A stretch of 64,000 nt of DNA from Sphingomonas sp. (GCF_017745215.1 NZ_JAGHZV010000017.1:62001-126000), one strand, 5' to 3'. Shown: positions 44,580 to 53,588, counted from the first letter of the stretch. The notes: generated by a model from the sequence alone, not told the origin. A program made the numbers and translations.

Positions 44580-45731
44580 ATGACCAGCTACAAGCACCTC
44601 TTCCAGCGCGCGATCGCCGCGGCGCCCGAGCGGCTCCACTTCGCCGCGCATAGCCACCACCTCTGGCCCGATGCCTCCTATGTCGGCCAGCTCGCCTATT
44701 GGGAGGACTCCGCCCGCCTCGCCGACCGCAAATGGGAGCGCGTGCTCGGCGAGATCTTCCCCGCCGGCCAGGCGCATGTCGCCAACGAGCTCAGGCTGCC
44801 CGACCCTTCGACCGTGGTGTTCGCGGCGAACACGCACGACTTCATCGTCCGCCTGCTCTCGGCCTGTCCGCGCCGGCCGGTGCGCGTGCTGTCGAGCGGC
44901 GGCGAATTCCACAGCTTCCGCCGCCAGGCCGCGCGCTGGATCGAGGGCGGCACGATCACGCTCGACAAGGTCGCGGTCGAGCCCGGTTTCTCCGACCGGC
45001 TCGTCGAGCAGGCGCGGACCGGGGATTATGACCTGATCTTCGTCAGCCAGATGATGTACGGCAGCGGCGCGGCGTTCACGCGGCTCGCCGACCTCGCGGC
45101 GCTCGCTTCGCCCGAGGGACCATGGGTGGTGGTCGACGGCTATCACGGCTTCATGGCGGTCGAGACCGATCTCTCCGCGGTGGCCGACAAGGTCTTCTAC
45201 CTGACCGGCGGCTATAAATACGCGATGTCGGGCGAAGGCGTGGGGCTGATGCACGCGCCCGCGGGCTATGCGCTGCGCCCCGAAGTCACCGGCTGGTTCG
45301 CCGAGTTCGACGACCTGTCGCTGCCGCCCGGCACCTGCGGCTATCTCCCCGACGCGCGCCGCTTCATGGGCGCGACCTTCGACGCGACCGGGCTCTACCG
45401 CTTCGTCGCGGTGCGCGACATGCTCGGCGGCGAGGGGTTGAACACGGCAAGGATCAGCGCACATGTCGCAGGGCTGCGCGACCAGCTGCTCGCCGGGCTC
45501 GGCGCGACCCCGCTCGCCGAGGCGGCGCTGCTCAACCCGCCCGGCGACGGGCCCCGGGCGCGTTTCCTCGCCTTCGAGCATGGCCAGGCGCAGGCCTGGA
45601 AGAAATGGCTCGAGGCGCGCGACGTGATCACCGACGTCCGCGGCGACGTGCTCCGCATCGGCATCGGCCTGTACCACGACCCGCGCGATATCGACGCGCT
45701 GCTGGGGGAATTGGCCGGCTTGCCCTATTGA
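44580..45731 (+). CDS. Class V PLP-dependent enzyme, probable kynureninase
   Basis: The 383-residue protein has the class V fold: FAAHSHHLWPDASY near the N-terminus, HDFIVRLLSACP, VVVDGYHGF (PLP-binding aspartate) and the Schiff-base lysine K213 in YLTGGYKYAMSGEG. Its place directly after kynA indicates that it cleaves kynurenine to anthranilate and alanine. It is shorter and diverged from typical KynU proteins, so a related aminotransferase or lyase is possible. The start follows GGAGG at the edge of a hairpin. Its 3' end overlaps the convergent DUF1398 gene by seven bases. Confidence 0.8.
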   Translation: MTSYKHLFQRAIAAAPERLHFAAHSHHLWPDASYVGQLAYWEDSARLADRKWERVLGEIFPAGQAHVANELRLPDPSTVVFAANTHDFIVRLLSACPRRPVRVLSSGGEFHSFRRQAARWIEGGTITLDKVAVEPGFSDRLVEQARTGDYDLIFVSQMMYGSGAAFTRLADLAALASPEGPWVVVDGYHGFMAVETDLSAVADKVFYLTGGYKYAMSGEGVGLMHAPAGYALRPEVTGWFAEFDDLSLPPGTCGYLPDARRFMGATFDATGLYRFVAVRDMLGGEGLNTARISAHVAGLRDQLLAGLGATPLAEAALLNPPGDGPRARFLAFEHGQAQAWKKWLEARDVITDVRGDVLRIGIGLYHDPRDIDALLGELAGLPY

Positions 45732-46129
45732 TCCGGGAACCGCTCGACATGGATTTCCGCGTCGCGGCCGATATAGAGCGCGCGGCGGCCGGAGAAGGAC
45801 ACGATGTAGGCGGCGCAACCGGCCGAGGCAGCCGTTTCGCAAAAGCCTCGATAGCTGTAGCCGGGAACCAGCTGCTGCGCGTCCCGGATCGCGGCCTGGA
45901 GGCGCGCGGCGTCGAAGGCCGGCGCGACCGGCGTCGAGACGGCCCGCGCGGGCAGCTCGAGACTGTCGCCGTCGGGCAGATGATAGGTCGCGGTCGCGCG
46001 CCGGAAGTCGACCGCATAGCCTTCGAATCCGGCGTCGATCAGCGTTCCCACGATCTGCGGAAAGGTCATGCTGTTCCGGTCGGCGCCCTCGAGGCAGGCC
46101 CGGGCGATCATCCTCTGCCGCTCGTTCAT
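45725..46129 (-). CDS. DUF1398 family protein
   Basis: The 134-residue protein has MTFPQIVGTLIDAGFEGYAV, RRATATYHLPDGDSLELP, and a C-terminal GFCETAASAGCAAYIVSFSG, the pattern of DUF1398 (YbcV-like), for which no reaction is known. ATG 46129 has AAGGAG five bases upstream. It starts 23 bases after the stop of the MarR gene and is certainly its operon mate, so its expression is probably under that regulator. Confidence 0.82.
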   Translation of the reverse strand: MNERQRMIARACLEGADRNSMTFPQIVGTLIDAGFEGYAVDFRRATATYHLPDGDSLELPARAVSTPVAPAFDAARLQAAIRDAQQLVPGYSYRGFCETAASAGCAAYIVSFSGRRALYIGRDAEIHVERFPDQ

Positions 46130-46152
46130 CGATACTCCTTGCGCGATGTCGC

Positions 46153-46614
46153 TCATTCGATCGGAATCGCGGTCATGCCGCCGCGCGCGGCCAGTCGCTT
46201 CAGCAGCTGCTCGAGCGTCGCGCGCTCGGCCGGGGCGAGGCATTCGAAGAATGCCGCGTCATTGCCGTCGGCGAGCGCGGCCAGGTCGGGGACCAGCGCG
46301 ATGCCGGAGCCGGTCAGTGCGAGCGTCTGGGCGCGGCCGTCGGTTGCGCTGGCCTCGCGCGCGACCAGCGATTTCGCGATCAGCCGGTCGGCGAGCTTGG
46401 TGATGGCGCCTCGCGTCATCCCCATCGCGTCGGCGACTCGACTGGGGGCCATCGGCGGCTGGTCGTAGAGCGTTCGCATCAGGCACCATTCGGCGACCGT
46501 CACATCCTTGTCGGCCAGCCGGGCGGCAAAGCCGTGCGAGACATGATTGGACACCATGCGCAGCCAGAAGCCGAGATGGGCGCTCAAATCTGCGGCGGGC
46601 GGAAGGGACGGCAT
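46153..46614 (-). CDS. MarR family transcriptional regulator
   Basis: The 153-residue protein has the MarR winged helix: VAEWCLMRTLYDQPPMAPSR, VADAMGMTRGAITKLADRLI (recognition helix) and LVAREASATDGRAQTLALT (wing with the conserved DxR). It dimerises and usually represses its own operon, released by a small aromatic ligand. The promoter upstream carries a palindrome overlapping the -10 (see 46628-46666). The operon continues with DUF1398. Confidence 0.92.
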   Translation of the reverse strand: MPSLPPAADLSAHLGFWLRMVSNHVSHGFAARLADKDVTVAEWCLMRTLYDQPPMAPSRVADAMGMTRGAITKLADRLIAKSLVAREASATDGRAQTLALTGSGIALVPDLAALADGNDAAFFECLAPAERATLEQLLKRLAARGGMTAIPIE

Positions 46615-46627
46615 GGCACTCGCTTCG

Positions 46628-46666
46628 GTTTCCCAGGAAACTACATCAATATGGTTTCCTTGTCAA
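46628..46666 (-). promoter_or_regulatory. Promoter and operator of the marR-DUF1398 operon
   Basis: On the minus strand TTGACA (46666-46661), a 17-base spacer and TAGTTT (46643-46638) form a good promoter. GTTTCC-CA-GGAAAC (46628-46641) is a perfect 6+2+6 palindrome covering the -10, and a second GGAAACC lies in the spacer. This is the layout of MarR autorepression, with two half-site clusters. Confidence 0.72.
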
Positions 46667-46702
46667 CAGAATGACGTGCCTCGCCGATGGAAGCGCGTCC
46701 GA

Positions 46703-48541
46703 CTATTTCACCACCGGCAGCGTCACCAGGCTGCCGTCGCACACCTTCTGCGTCGCCTTGCGGTAATCCTCGGGCCTGGCCTTGTAGATGTTGGGGATGA
46801 AGGTCTGCGGGTTGCGATCGATCACCGGGAACCAGCTCGACTGGACCTGGACCATGATCCGGTGGCCCTTCTTGAAGACATGGTCGTGGTCGCGCAGCGG
46901 CACGTCCCAGGCGACCACCTTGTCGGGGACCAGCGGCGTCGCCTTCTCGAACGAGGCGAGGTAACGGCCGCGGCGGATCTCCATCGCGACCGGCAGCTCG
47001 TAACCGTTCAGCGACCTGGCATAGGCGCCGACCGGCGCCTGCGGCGGCGTCTCCACGTCCTCGGGATAGACGTCGATCAGCTTGACGACGAAGTCGCTGT
47101 CGGTGCCGCTGGTCGAGGCCATCAGCGTCGCGGTGATGGCACCGGTGACGGTCAGGTCGGCATCGAGCGGTTGGCTCGTCCAGCTCAGCACGTCGGGCCG
47201 GTCGTCCACGAAGCGTTGGTCTTCGGCTTCCCACCATTGCCAATCGGGCGTGGCATAGGTCGCCGACATCGGGTGCGGGCGGAACGGCACCGGGCGCGCG
47301 GGATCGGAGACATAGTCGCGGCACCCCTCCGAGCCTGCGGGCCGGCCGAAGCTCAGGCTGCCGTCGGCGCGCAGCCACAGCTTGGTCGCGACGGCATCGG
47401 CGAGCGGCCATTGGGCATAGGTCTTCCATGTCCACGAGCCCGACTGGAAGCTCTTGAGCGCATAGTCGGGCTTGGTGCCCTTGCCGTGCAGCCAATAGGC
47501 GAAGAAGGGCGCCTCGACCTGTTCCTGGAACTGGGTGCCGCTTTCGACGCCATAATCGATCCGGCCGAGGTTGCTCGCCGGGCGCCGCCAATAGCCGTGG
47601 CTCCACGGGCCCGCGACCATCAGCGCCAGGTGCTCGGGATCATCCTGCTTCTGCTTGTAGAAGATCTGCCAGCTGCCCCAGGGGTCCTCCTGGTCCCAGT
47701 AACCGGCGACGTTGAGTGTCGGCACGTTGGTACGCTTCAGGCTGTCGCTCCAGCGCTGCTTCTTCCAGTGATCGTCATAGTCGGGATGCTCGATCATCTC
47801 GGCGTAGCGCGGCACCCGGCCCTGGAGATACTTGGCCTCGATGTCCGCGGGCGAGCCCGCCTCGAGGAAGAACTGGTAGGTGTCGTGACGCGGATAGGGG
47901 AAGTCCCAGTCCTCCTTGTTCACCTGGAGGCTCGACACCCAGTCGGTCGCGTAGGTGAGCCGCATCGCACCCCACCGATGCAGGTCGTCGTTCATCCAAT
48001 AGTCGATCCACGCCGCCTGCGGGCTCACGGCCTTGAGCGCCGGATGCGGTCGCGCCAGCGCGATCGCGGCGGCGAGGCCCGGGTACGAGACGCCCCACAT
48101 GCCGACCTTGCCGTTGTTGCCGGGCAGGTGCTTCACCAGCCAGTCGATCGAATCATAGGCGTCGGTCGATTCGTCGGTCGCGCCCTTGCCCGTCCGGATC
48201 TCGGTCGAGAGCGTGAACGGCCCGCCTTCGGACTGGTAGCGCCCGCGCATATCCTGGGTAACGAAGATATAGCCGTCCTTCGCCAGCGCCGCCCAGTTGC
48301 GCGGCATGCTCGCCGGCGCCTGGTTCTGCGCGCCATAGGGAGTGCGGCTGAACAGGATCGGCAGCGGGCCCTTGGCGTCGCGCGGGATCAGGATGACGGT
48401 GTGGAGCTTCACCCCGTCGCGCATCGGGATCATCGCTTCCCGGAGCATGAAGGGCGACTGCGCCTGCGTCTCACGCGCCGGCGCGGGCGCCGCGGCCAGG
48501 GGGAGCACCGCCAGCGCGGCCAGGACCAACCAACGACGCAT
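46703..48541 (-). CDS. CocE/NonD family hydrolase, exported (alpha-amino acid ester hydrolase-like)
   Basis: The 612-residue product has a signal peptide (about 1-23), then an alpha/beta-hydrolase domain (about 35-360) with the nucleophile S152 in GMWGVSYPGLAAA, a cap region, and a C-terminal jelly-roll (about 390-610) as in X-Pro dipeptidyl peptidases and alpha-amino acid ester hydrolases. It likely cleaves esters or amides of acyl amino acids in the periplasm. ATG 48541 has GGGAGG six bases upstream. It follows glpX on the same strand after about 30 bases and may be co-transcribed, without an obvious functional link. Confidence 0.9.
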   Translation of the reverse strand: MRRWLVLAALAVLPLAAAPAPARETQAQSPFMLREAMIPMRDGVKLHTVILIPRDAKGPLPILFSRTPYGAQNQAPASMPRNWAALAKDGYIFVTQDMRGRYQSEGGPFTLSTEIRTGKGATDESTDAYDSIDWLVKHLPGNNGKVGMWGVSYPGLAAAIALARPHPALKAVSPQAAWIDYWMNDDLHRWGAMRLTYATDWVSSLQVNKEDWDFPYPRHDTYQFFLEAGSPADIEAKYLQGRVPRYAEMIEHPDYDDHWKKQRWSDSLKRTNVPTLNVAGYWDQEDPWGSWQIFYKQKQDDPEHLALMVAGPWSHGYWRRPASNLGRIDYGVESGTQFQEQVEAPFFAYWLHGKGTKPDYALKSFQSGSWTWKTYAQWPLADAVATKLWLRADGSLSFGRPAGSEGCRDYVSDPARPVPFRPHPMSATYATPDWQWWEAEDQRFVDDRPDVLSWTSQPLDADLTVTGAITATLMASTSGTDSDFVVKLIDVYPEDVETPPQAPVGAYARSLNGYELPVAMEIRRGRYLASFEKATPLVPDKVVAWDVPLRDHDHVFKKGHRIMVQVQSSWFPVIDRNPQTFIPNIYKARPEDYRKATQKVCDGSLVTLPVVK

Positions 48542-48572
48542 GCGCACCTCCCTCAACTGATCGCGACCCTCT

Positions 48573-49538
48573 TCAGAGCCGATGCTCGCCCTTCACCCAG
48601 CGCACCGTGCCCGAGCTCGCGCGCATCACCACGCTCTCGGTGGTCATCTTGGTCGCGAAGCGCTTCACCCCTTCGAGCAGCGAGCCGTCGGTCACCCCGG
48701 TCGCGGCGAAGATGCAGTCGCCCTTGGCCAGCTCGGTGAGGTCGTAGATCTTGTCGAGATCCTCGATGCCCCACTTCCGCGCGCGCGCCCGCTCGTCGTC
48801 GTTGCGGAAGAGGAGCTTGCCCTTGAACTGGCCGCCGACGCAGCGCAGCGCCGCGCAGGCGAGCACGCCCTCGGGCGCGCCGCCCGAACCCATGTAGACG
48901 TCGATCGTGGTGTCGGGGTTGGTCGTCGCGATCACGCCGGCCACGTCGCCGTCGCCGATCAGCATCACGCCGCAGCCGATCGCGCGCAGCTCGGCGATCA
49001 GCGCTTCGTGGCGCGGGCGATCGAGCACGCAGGCGATGATCTCGTTGGGCTCGACGCCCTTGGCCTTGGCGATCGCGCAGATGTTCTCGGTCGGCGTCTT
49101 CGCCAGGTCGATCACGCCCTCGGGATAGCCCGGGCCGACCGCGATCTTGTCCATATAGACGTCGGGCGCGTTGAGCAGGCAGCCCTTCTCCGCCACCGCG
49201 AGCACCGCCAGCGCATTGGGGCCGGCCTTGGCGCAGATCGTCGTGCCTTCGAGCGGATCGAGCGCGATGTCGATCGCCGGGCCCTTGCCCTGCGCCGCGC
49301 CGACCTTCTCGCCGATGTAGAGCATCGGCGCCTCGTCGCGCTCGCCTTCGCCGATCACTACCGTACCGTCGAGATAGAGCTTGTTGAGCGCCTCGCGCAT
49401 CGCTTCCACCGCGGCCTGGTCGGCCGCCTTCTCGTCGCCGCGGCCGACCAGCGTCGAGGCGGCGATCGCGGCGGCTTCGGTCACGCGGACCATTTCGAGC
49501 ACGAGGACGCGATCGAGGACGTGGCTGGCGCTCTGCAT
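48573..49538 (-). CDS. glpX: Class II fructose-1,6-bisphosphatase
   Basis: GlpX converts fructose-1,6-bisphosphate to fructose-6-phosphate in gluconeogenesis. The 321-residue protein has VVIGEGERDEAPMLYIGE and DIALDPLEGTTICA (metal- and phosphate-binding motifs of the lithium-sensitive phosphatase fold), and GVMLIGDGDVAGVI. ATG 49538 (MQSASHVLDRVLVLEMVRVTE) is the conserved start. In many alphaproteobacteria glpX directly follows hom; here two small genes on the other strand lie between them. Confidence 0.94.
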   Translation of the reverse strand: MQSASHVLDRVLVLEMVRVTEAAAIAASTLVGRGDEKAADQAAVEAMREALNKLYLDGTVVIGEGERDEAPMLYIGEKVGAAQGKGPAIDIALDPLEGTTICAKAGPNALAVLAVAEKGCLLNAPDVYMDKIAVGPGYPEGVIDLAKTPTENICAIAKAKGVEPNEIIACVLDRPRHEALIAELRAIGCGVMLIGDGDVAGVIATTNPDTTIDVYMGSGGAPEGVLACAALRCVGGQFKGKLLFRNDDERARARKWGIEDLDKIYDLTELAKGDCIFAATGVTDGSLLEGVKRFATKMTTESVVMRASSGTVRWVKGEHRL

Positions 49539-49662
49539 GGATTCGGGACCCCCCGCGGATTCTGGCTGATGGCGGTCGCGATAGGGGAGGCGGCGCAGCG
49601 GGGCAACCATCTCGTGGCACGGACGTTCATCGCGGCGAGCGGGCAGGTTGGGAGGCTTGTTC

Positions 49663-49935
49663 GTGATCGCATTGCTGTTGTTGCTCCAGAGTTCGCCGCA
49701 AGACGTCTCCGTGCCCGTCTTGCCCCATCTCACCGACCGGATGCCGCGCAGCTGCCGCGCGCTTCGCGGCTGCACCGCCGACACCGCCCGCCGTTTCCGC
49801 CTCGAGAGCGAGCCTGCGCGCGTCGACGACACGATGACGCGCGCGATGCAGGGCGTGTGGAAGCCTTGCGAGACCACCGGCGCGCCGAAGTGCCCCAGCA
49901 AGGGCCGGCTGATCTATCGTACCGATATCGATTGA
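49663..49935 (+). CDS. Small secreted hypothetical protein
   Basis: A 90-residue product beginning at GTG 49663 with GGGAGG seven bases upstream. It has a hydrophobic leader (IALLLLLQSSP), four cysteines in the mature part (MPRSCRALRGC, WKPCETTGAPKC) and ends RTDID. Paired cysteines and the leader suggest a periplasmic disulphide-bonded protein. I do not recognise a family. It precedes another small secreted gene on the same strand. Confidence 0.55.
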   Translation: MIALLLLLQSSPQDVSVPVLPHLTDRMPRSCRALRGCTADTARRFRLESEPARVDDTMTRAMQGVWKPCETTGAPKCPSKGRLIYRTDID

Positions 49936-50016
49936 GTCGTTTCGTCCCCGTCCGCATTTCCGCCACAAGCCTTTGGCAAGCCGGCGCTTCTCCTTGGGGG
50001 CAATGGAGGCGAACCG

Positions 50017-50382
50017 ATGTTGATGCTGCTGCTCGCACTGGCCCAGGACGCCGGCGCCGCCCCGTCCCCCAATCGCGCCGACGCGATGATGACCTCGTAC
50101 CGCACCCGGACCCGCGCCGACGTCCAGTGCCGCCGCAACGAGAATGACGACGAGATCGTCGTCTGCTCGCTACGCGACGCCGACAAATATCGCGTGCCGC
50201 TGGTCCCCGCCGCCAATGCGCGCAACTCGGTGCCGCTGCGCACCAGCGACCTGACGCGCGACTACAACCACCTCCCCTGCGGCCAGGGCGCGATCATCGC
50301 GCGCTGCGGCCCGGGCTTCGGGATGACCGTCTCGACCGACGGCCGCGGCGTGAAGCTGGTCGAGCGGCCGATCGCGCCCTAA
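50017..50382 (+). CDS. Small secreted hypothetical protein
   Basis: A 121-residue product with GGAGG eight bases before ATG 50017. A short leader (MLMLLLALAQDAGA) is followed by CRRNENDDEIVVCSLRDADK and a C-terminal YNHLPCGQGAIIARCGPGFG, so four cysteines could pair. I recall similar short proteins in sphingomonads but no function. Its stop overlaps the convergent hom gene by four bases. It may be co-transcribed with the small gene ending at 49935. Confidence 0.65.
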   Translation: MLMLLLALAQDAGAAPSPNRADAMMTSYRTRTRADVQCRRNENDDEIVVCSLRDADKYRVPLVPAANARNSVPLRTSDLTRDYNHLPCGQGAIIARCGPGFGMTVSTDGRGVKLVERPIAP

Positions 50383-51677
50383 CCCGCCAGGATCGGCATC
50401 CACATCGGCTCGCCCAGCATGCTCGGCGAGTCCCGAAGCTGCGACAGCGCCGCGGCGACGCAGCGTTCCGGGCCCTCATGCGTGACGATCGCGACGAGCA
50501 CGCTGCCGTCGGGATTGGCGCCGCGCTGGATCAGGCTCTCGATCGAGACGCCCGCGTCGCGCATCGCCGCGGCGATCTCGGCGAGCACCCCGACCCGGTC
50601 GGCCACCGTCAGCCGCAGATAGGCGCGGCTCGCCCGCTCGCCGCTGTCCGCAGGCTGCGGATGGCCGAGCGATTCGGCGGGCATCGCATAGGGCGGGCCA
50701 TATTCGCCGCGCGCGATGTCGATCAGGTCGGCGACGACGGCGGAGGCCGTCGGGCCGTCGCCCGCGCCGGCGCCCTGGAAGAACAGCCGTCCGACGAAAT
50801 TACCCTCGGCCACGACGGCGTTGAGCGAACCCAGCACATGGGCGAGCGGGTGGTCGAGCGGGACGAGGTGCGGATGGACGCGCTGGAACAGCCCCGCGCC
50901 GTCCGCCTGCGCCATGCCGACCAGCCGCACGCGGAAGCCGAGCGCCGCCGCTTCGGCGATGTCGGCCGCGATCACGTGGCGGATGCCGGTGATCGCCACT
51001 TCGCCGAAGCTCGGCTGCGTCCCGAACGCCAGGCTGGCGAGGATCGAGAGCTTGTGCGCCGCGTCGACCCCGTCGATGTCGAAGCTGGGATCGGCCTCGG
51101 CATAGCCCAGCCGCTGCGCTTCGCCGAGCACGTCGTCGAAGCTCCGGCCCTCGGCTTCCATCTTGGTCAGGATGAAGTTGCAGGTGCCGTTGAGCACGCC
51201 ATAGACGCGCGCGATCTCGTTCGCCGCGGCGCCTTCGCGGAGCCCCTTGATCACCGGTACGCCGCCCGCGACCGCCGCCTCGAACTTGAGCGCGACGTCG
51301 GCGGCTTCGGCGAGCTTGGCGAGCTCGAGCCCGTGGTGCGCCATCATGGCCTTGTTGGCGGTGACGAAGTTCTTCGCGCTCGCCAGCGCCGCGCGCGCCA
51401 TCGCCAGCGCCGGGCCGTCGGCACCGCCCACCAGCTCGACCACCACGTCCGCTTCCGCATGCTTGGCGAGCGCGACCGGATCGTCGACCCATAAGAAGCG
51501 GCCGATGTCGACGCCGCGGTCCTTGCCGCGGTCGCGCGCGCTGACCGCGACGACTTCGATCGGGCGGCCCGCGCGGCGCGCGATCAGCTCGCCGTTCGCA
51601 TCGATCAGACGGATCACACCCGCGCCCACGGTCCCCAGACCGGCGAGCGCCACGCGAAGCGGAGAAGAACTGGCCAT
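50379..51677 (-). CDS. hom: Homoserine dehydrogenase
   Basis: Hom reduces aspartate-4-semialdehyde to homoserine, feeding threonine and methionine synthesis. The 432-residue protein has the NAD(P)-binding ALAGLGTVGAGV, the catalytic region VTANKAMMAHHG, KFEAAVAGGVPVIKGLREG, YGVLNGTCNFILTKM and FDIDGVDAAHKLSILASLAFG, then a C-terminal ACT domain (about 350-425) that usually gives threonine feedback control. Length and domain order are typical. Works with lysC (61566) upstream in the pathway. Confidence 0.96.
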   Translation of the reverse strand: MASSSPLRVALAGLGTVGAGVIRLIDANGELIARRAGRPIEVVAVSARDRGKDRGVDIGRFLWVDDPVALAKHAEADVVVELVGGADGPALAMARAALASAKNFVTANKAMMAHHGLELAKLAEAADVALKFEAAVAGGVPVIKGLREGAAANEIARVYGVLNGTCNFILTKMEAEGRSFDDVLGEAQRLGYAEADPSFDIDGVDAAHKLSILASLAFGTQPSFGEVAITGIRHVIAADIAEAAALGFRVRLVGMAQADGAGLFQRVHPHLVPLDHPLAHVLGSLNAVVAEGNFVGRLFFQGAGAGDGPTASAVVADLIDIARGEYGPPYAMPAESLGHPQPADSGERASRAYLRLTVADRVGVLAEIAAAMRDAGVSIESLIQRGANPDGSVLVAIVTHEGPERCVAAALSQLRDSPSMLGEPMWMPILAG

Positions 51678-51778
51678 CGCACTCCGCCTAGAGGAAGCGG
51701 GCGCCCTCCCGCAAGCCGCGCCGGCAGTAGAGAATCCTTAAGCGCCGCAAGGCTAGATGGGCGCCAAGGAGGGCCGCG

Positions 51779-52402
51779 ATGGAATTGACCACGTCTCGCT
51801 GGGGCGCCGTTCGCGTGGCGATCCTGCCGGCGATCTTCCTGTCCGCGATGGTCGCGACGATGCTCGAGGGCTCGCGCTTCGGCTCGCCCGCGATGCTCAC
51901 TGTCCTCCTCGGCCTGCCGGCGCTCGGCTATCTGCTGCCGCCGCGCGTGCTCGCGCGGATCGATGGCCAGACCCTGTGGGTCGGCGCCAGGTCCGCGCGG
52001 ATTCCCGACCTCGTCGGTATCCACACCCATACCATCCGGGTGAACTTCGTCCCCGCCAGCCGGACGATGATCTTCTCGTTCCGCTCGCGCGAGGGGAGCA
52101 GCTCGGGCGTGCGCAAGCTCAGCCTCTCGGTCCGCCGCGCTGCGGGCGGGCTCAAGGCGGCCGAGGCGTTCGCGGGGCTGGTCACCCAGGCGGCGGGCGG
52201 GCGCATCGTCCAGGCCGACACCGAACCCGAACCCGCCTTCGCCTCGCGCCGGGCCGCCGCCGTGTCCGAGCCGGAGGAGCACAACGACGGCTTCGACCCC
52301 GACGCGGTCATCGCGCGCTACATGCAGCAGAAGGCGAGCACCCAGCAGCCCGAACCCGCCGCGGGGCCTGCCCGCCCGAGCTTCGGCCGCAAGGGGCTCT
52401 AG
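51779..52402 (+). CDS. Hypothetical membrane protein with two N-terminal membrane segments
   Basis: A 207-residue protein with two hydrophobic segments (about 11-30 and 36-56), a PH-like stretch (ARIDGQTLWVGARSARIPDL, FVPASRTMIFSFRSREG), and a polar C-terminus with acidic and Gln-rich parts (EPEEHNDGFDPDAVIARYMQ). The segment around FDPDAVIARYMQQ appears in other alphaproteobacterial small membrane proteins but I cannot name the family. It is divergent from hom, about 100 bases away. Confidence 0.65.
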   Translation: MELTTSRWGAVRVAILPAIFLSAMVATMLEGSRFGSPAMLTVLLGLPALGYLLPPRVLARIDGQTLWVGARSARIPDLVGIHTHTIRVNFVPASRTMIFSFRSREGSSSGVRKLSLSVRRAAGGLKAAEAFAGLVTQAAGGRIVQADTEPEPAFASRRAAAVSEPEEHNDGFDPDAVIARYMQQKASTQQPEPAAGPARPSFGRKGL

Positions 52403-52451
52403 CCCCATCCCGTCGATCGTCATGCCGAACGAGTTTCGGCAAGCCTACAGC

Positions 52452-52533
52452 CGTCATCCCGGCGAAAGCCGGGACCCAGGGCCGCGAGCGACGTACTCCA
52501 CAACCCTGGGTCCCGGCTTTCGCCGGGATGACG
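52452..52533. repeat. Dispersed palindromic repeat, family A
   Basis: Full-length copy with outer CGTCATCCCGGCGAAAGCC, inner CCCAGGG/CCCTGGG, and right arm ending GGGATGACG at 52533. It lies between two convergent genes (stops 52402 and 52635). Confidence 0.9.
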
Positions 52534-52634
52534 ATTTAGCAGGCAGCGTCCATCTCTCCCGACCTGCTTTCAAAGAGCGCAATCGATAACACGCCCAAGT
52601 TGTGAAGGATCTGAAATGGGACCCGCCGCCACCG

Positions 52635-53588
52635 CTATTTCTTGATCAGCCCGATCTCCACGAGCCGCTCGTGGAGATAATCGTGCGCAGTGATCGGCTC
52701 GGGATAGAGGTTCGGCCGGTCCTCGCTCATGCAGCCGGGCAGCGTCTTGATCAGGAAGTCCGGCGCCGGATGGAGGAAGAAGGGCATCGAATAGCGCGGG
52801 CTGCCGCGGCGCTCGAGCGGCGGATTGACCACGCGGTGCGTCGTCGAGGGCAGGACATGGTTGGTCAGCCGCTGGAGCATGTCGCCGACGTTGACCACCA
52901 TGGCGCCTTCGGGCGGCTTCACCGGCAACCAGCTGCCATTCCTGTCGAGCAGCTGCAGCCCCGCTTCCTCGGCGCCGAGCAACAACGTGATCAGGTTGAT
53001 GTCCTCGTGCGCGCCCGCGCGGACTTCGGGCGCTTCGGCGGGCACCGGCGGGTAGTGGAGCAGGCGCAGCACCGAATTGCCGTCGCGCACCGCAGGGTCG
53101 AACCAGTCGGTCGGCAGCCCGAGGTAGCGCGCGATCGCCGAGAGCAGCCGGTCGCCGGCATCGTCGAACGCCTGGAACAGCGCGAGGAAGGTCTCGCGGA
53201 AGCCCTCGGGCCGGTCGGGCCAGATGTTGGGCGCCATGTCGCTCTCGAAGCGATGGCCCGCCGCCAGCTCGCGGCCGATGTGCCAGAATTCCTTGAGGTC
53301 GACGTGCTCGGCGCCCTTCGCGATCTCGGTCTTGTACGGCGTATAGCCGCGCGCGCCGCCGCCGCCTTCGACGAAATAGCCGCGCTTCTCCTCCTCGGGC
53401 AGCGCGAAGAAGTCCTTGGTCATCGCCCAGGCGCGGTCGATCAGCGCCTGGGGCACGCCATGGTCGGCGATCATCGCGAAGCCGAAGCGCTGGAAGCTTT
53501 GGCCGAACGCCTGGGCGAAGCCCTCGGGGTCGGTGGCCTGGTCCTTCATCGAAACGAGCGGGACCTCGGCGAGGGGGGTATCGAGCAT
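52635..53588 (-). CDS. Isopenicillin N synthase-like 2OG-Fe(II) dioxygenase
   Basis: The 317-residue protein has an N-terminal DIOX_N region (FGQSFQRFGFAMIADHGVPQAL) and a C-terminal double-stranded beta-helix with H-x-D in AGAHEDINLITLL, the second iron histidine in STTHRVVNPP and the 2-oxoglutarate arginine in GSPRYSMPFFLHP. Members oxidise small molecules such as flavonoids, gibberellins or ethylene precursors; the substrate is unknown here. GGAGGACTC precedes ATG 53588. It follows the small lipoprotein gene on the same strand. Confidence 0.9.
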   Translation of the reverse strand: MLDTPLAEVPLVSMKDQATDPEGFAQAFGQSFQRFGFAMIADHGVPQALIDRAWAMTKDFFALPEEEKRGYFVEGGGGARGYTPYKTEIAKGAEHVDLKEFWHIGRELAAGHRFESDMAPNIWPDRPEGFRETFLALFQAFDDAGDRLLSAIARYLGLPTDWFDPAVRDGNSVLRLLHYPPVPAEAPEVRAGAHEDINLITLLLGAEEAGLQLLDRNGSWLPVKPPEGAMVVNVGDMLQRLTNHVLPSTTHRVVNPPLERRGSPRYSMPFFLHPAPDFLIKTLPGCMSEDRPNLYPEPITAHDYLHERLVEIGLIKK

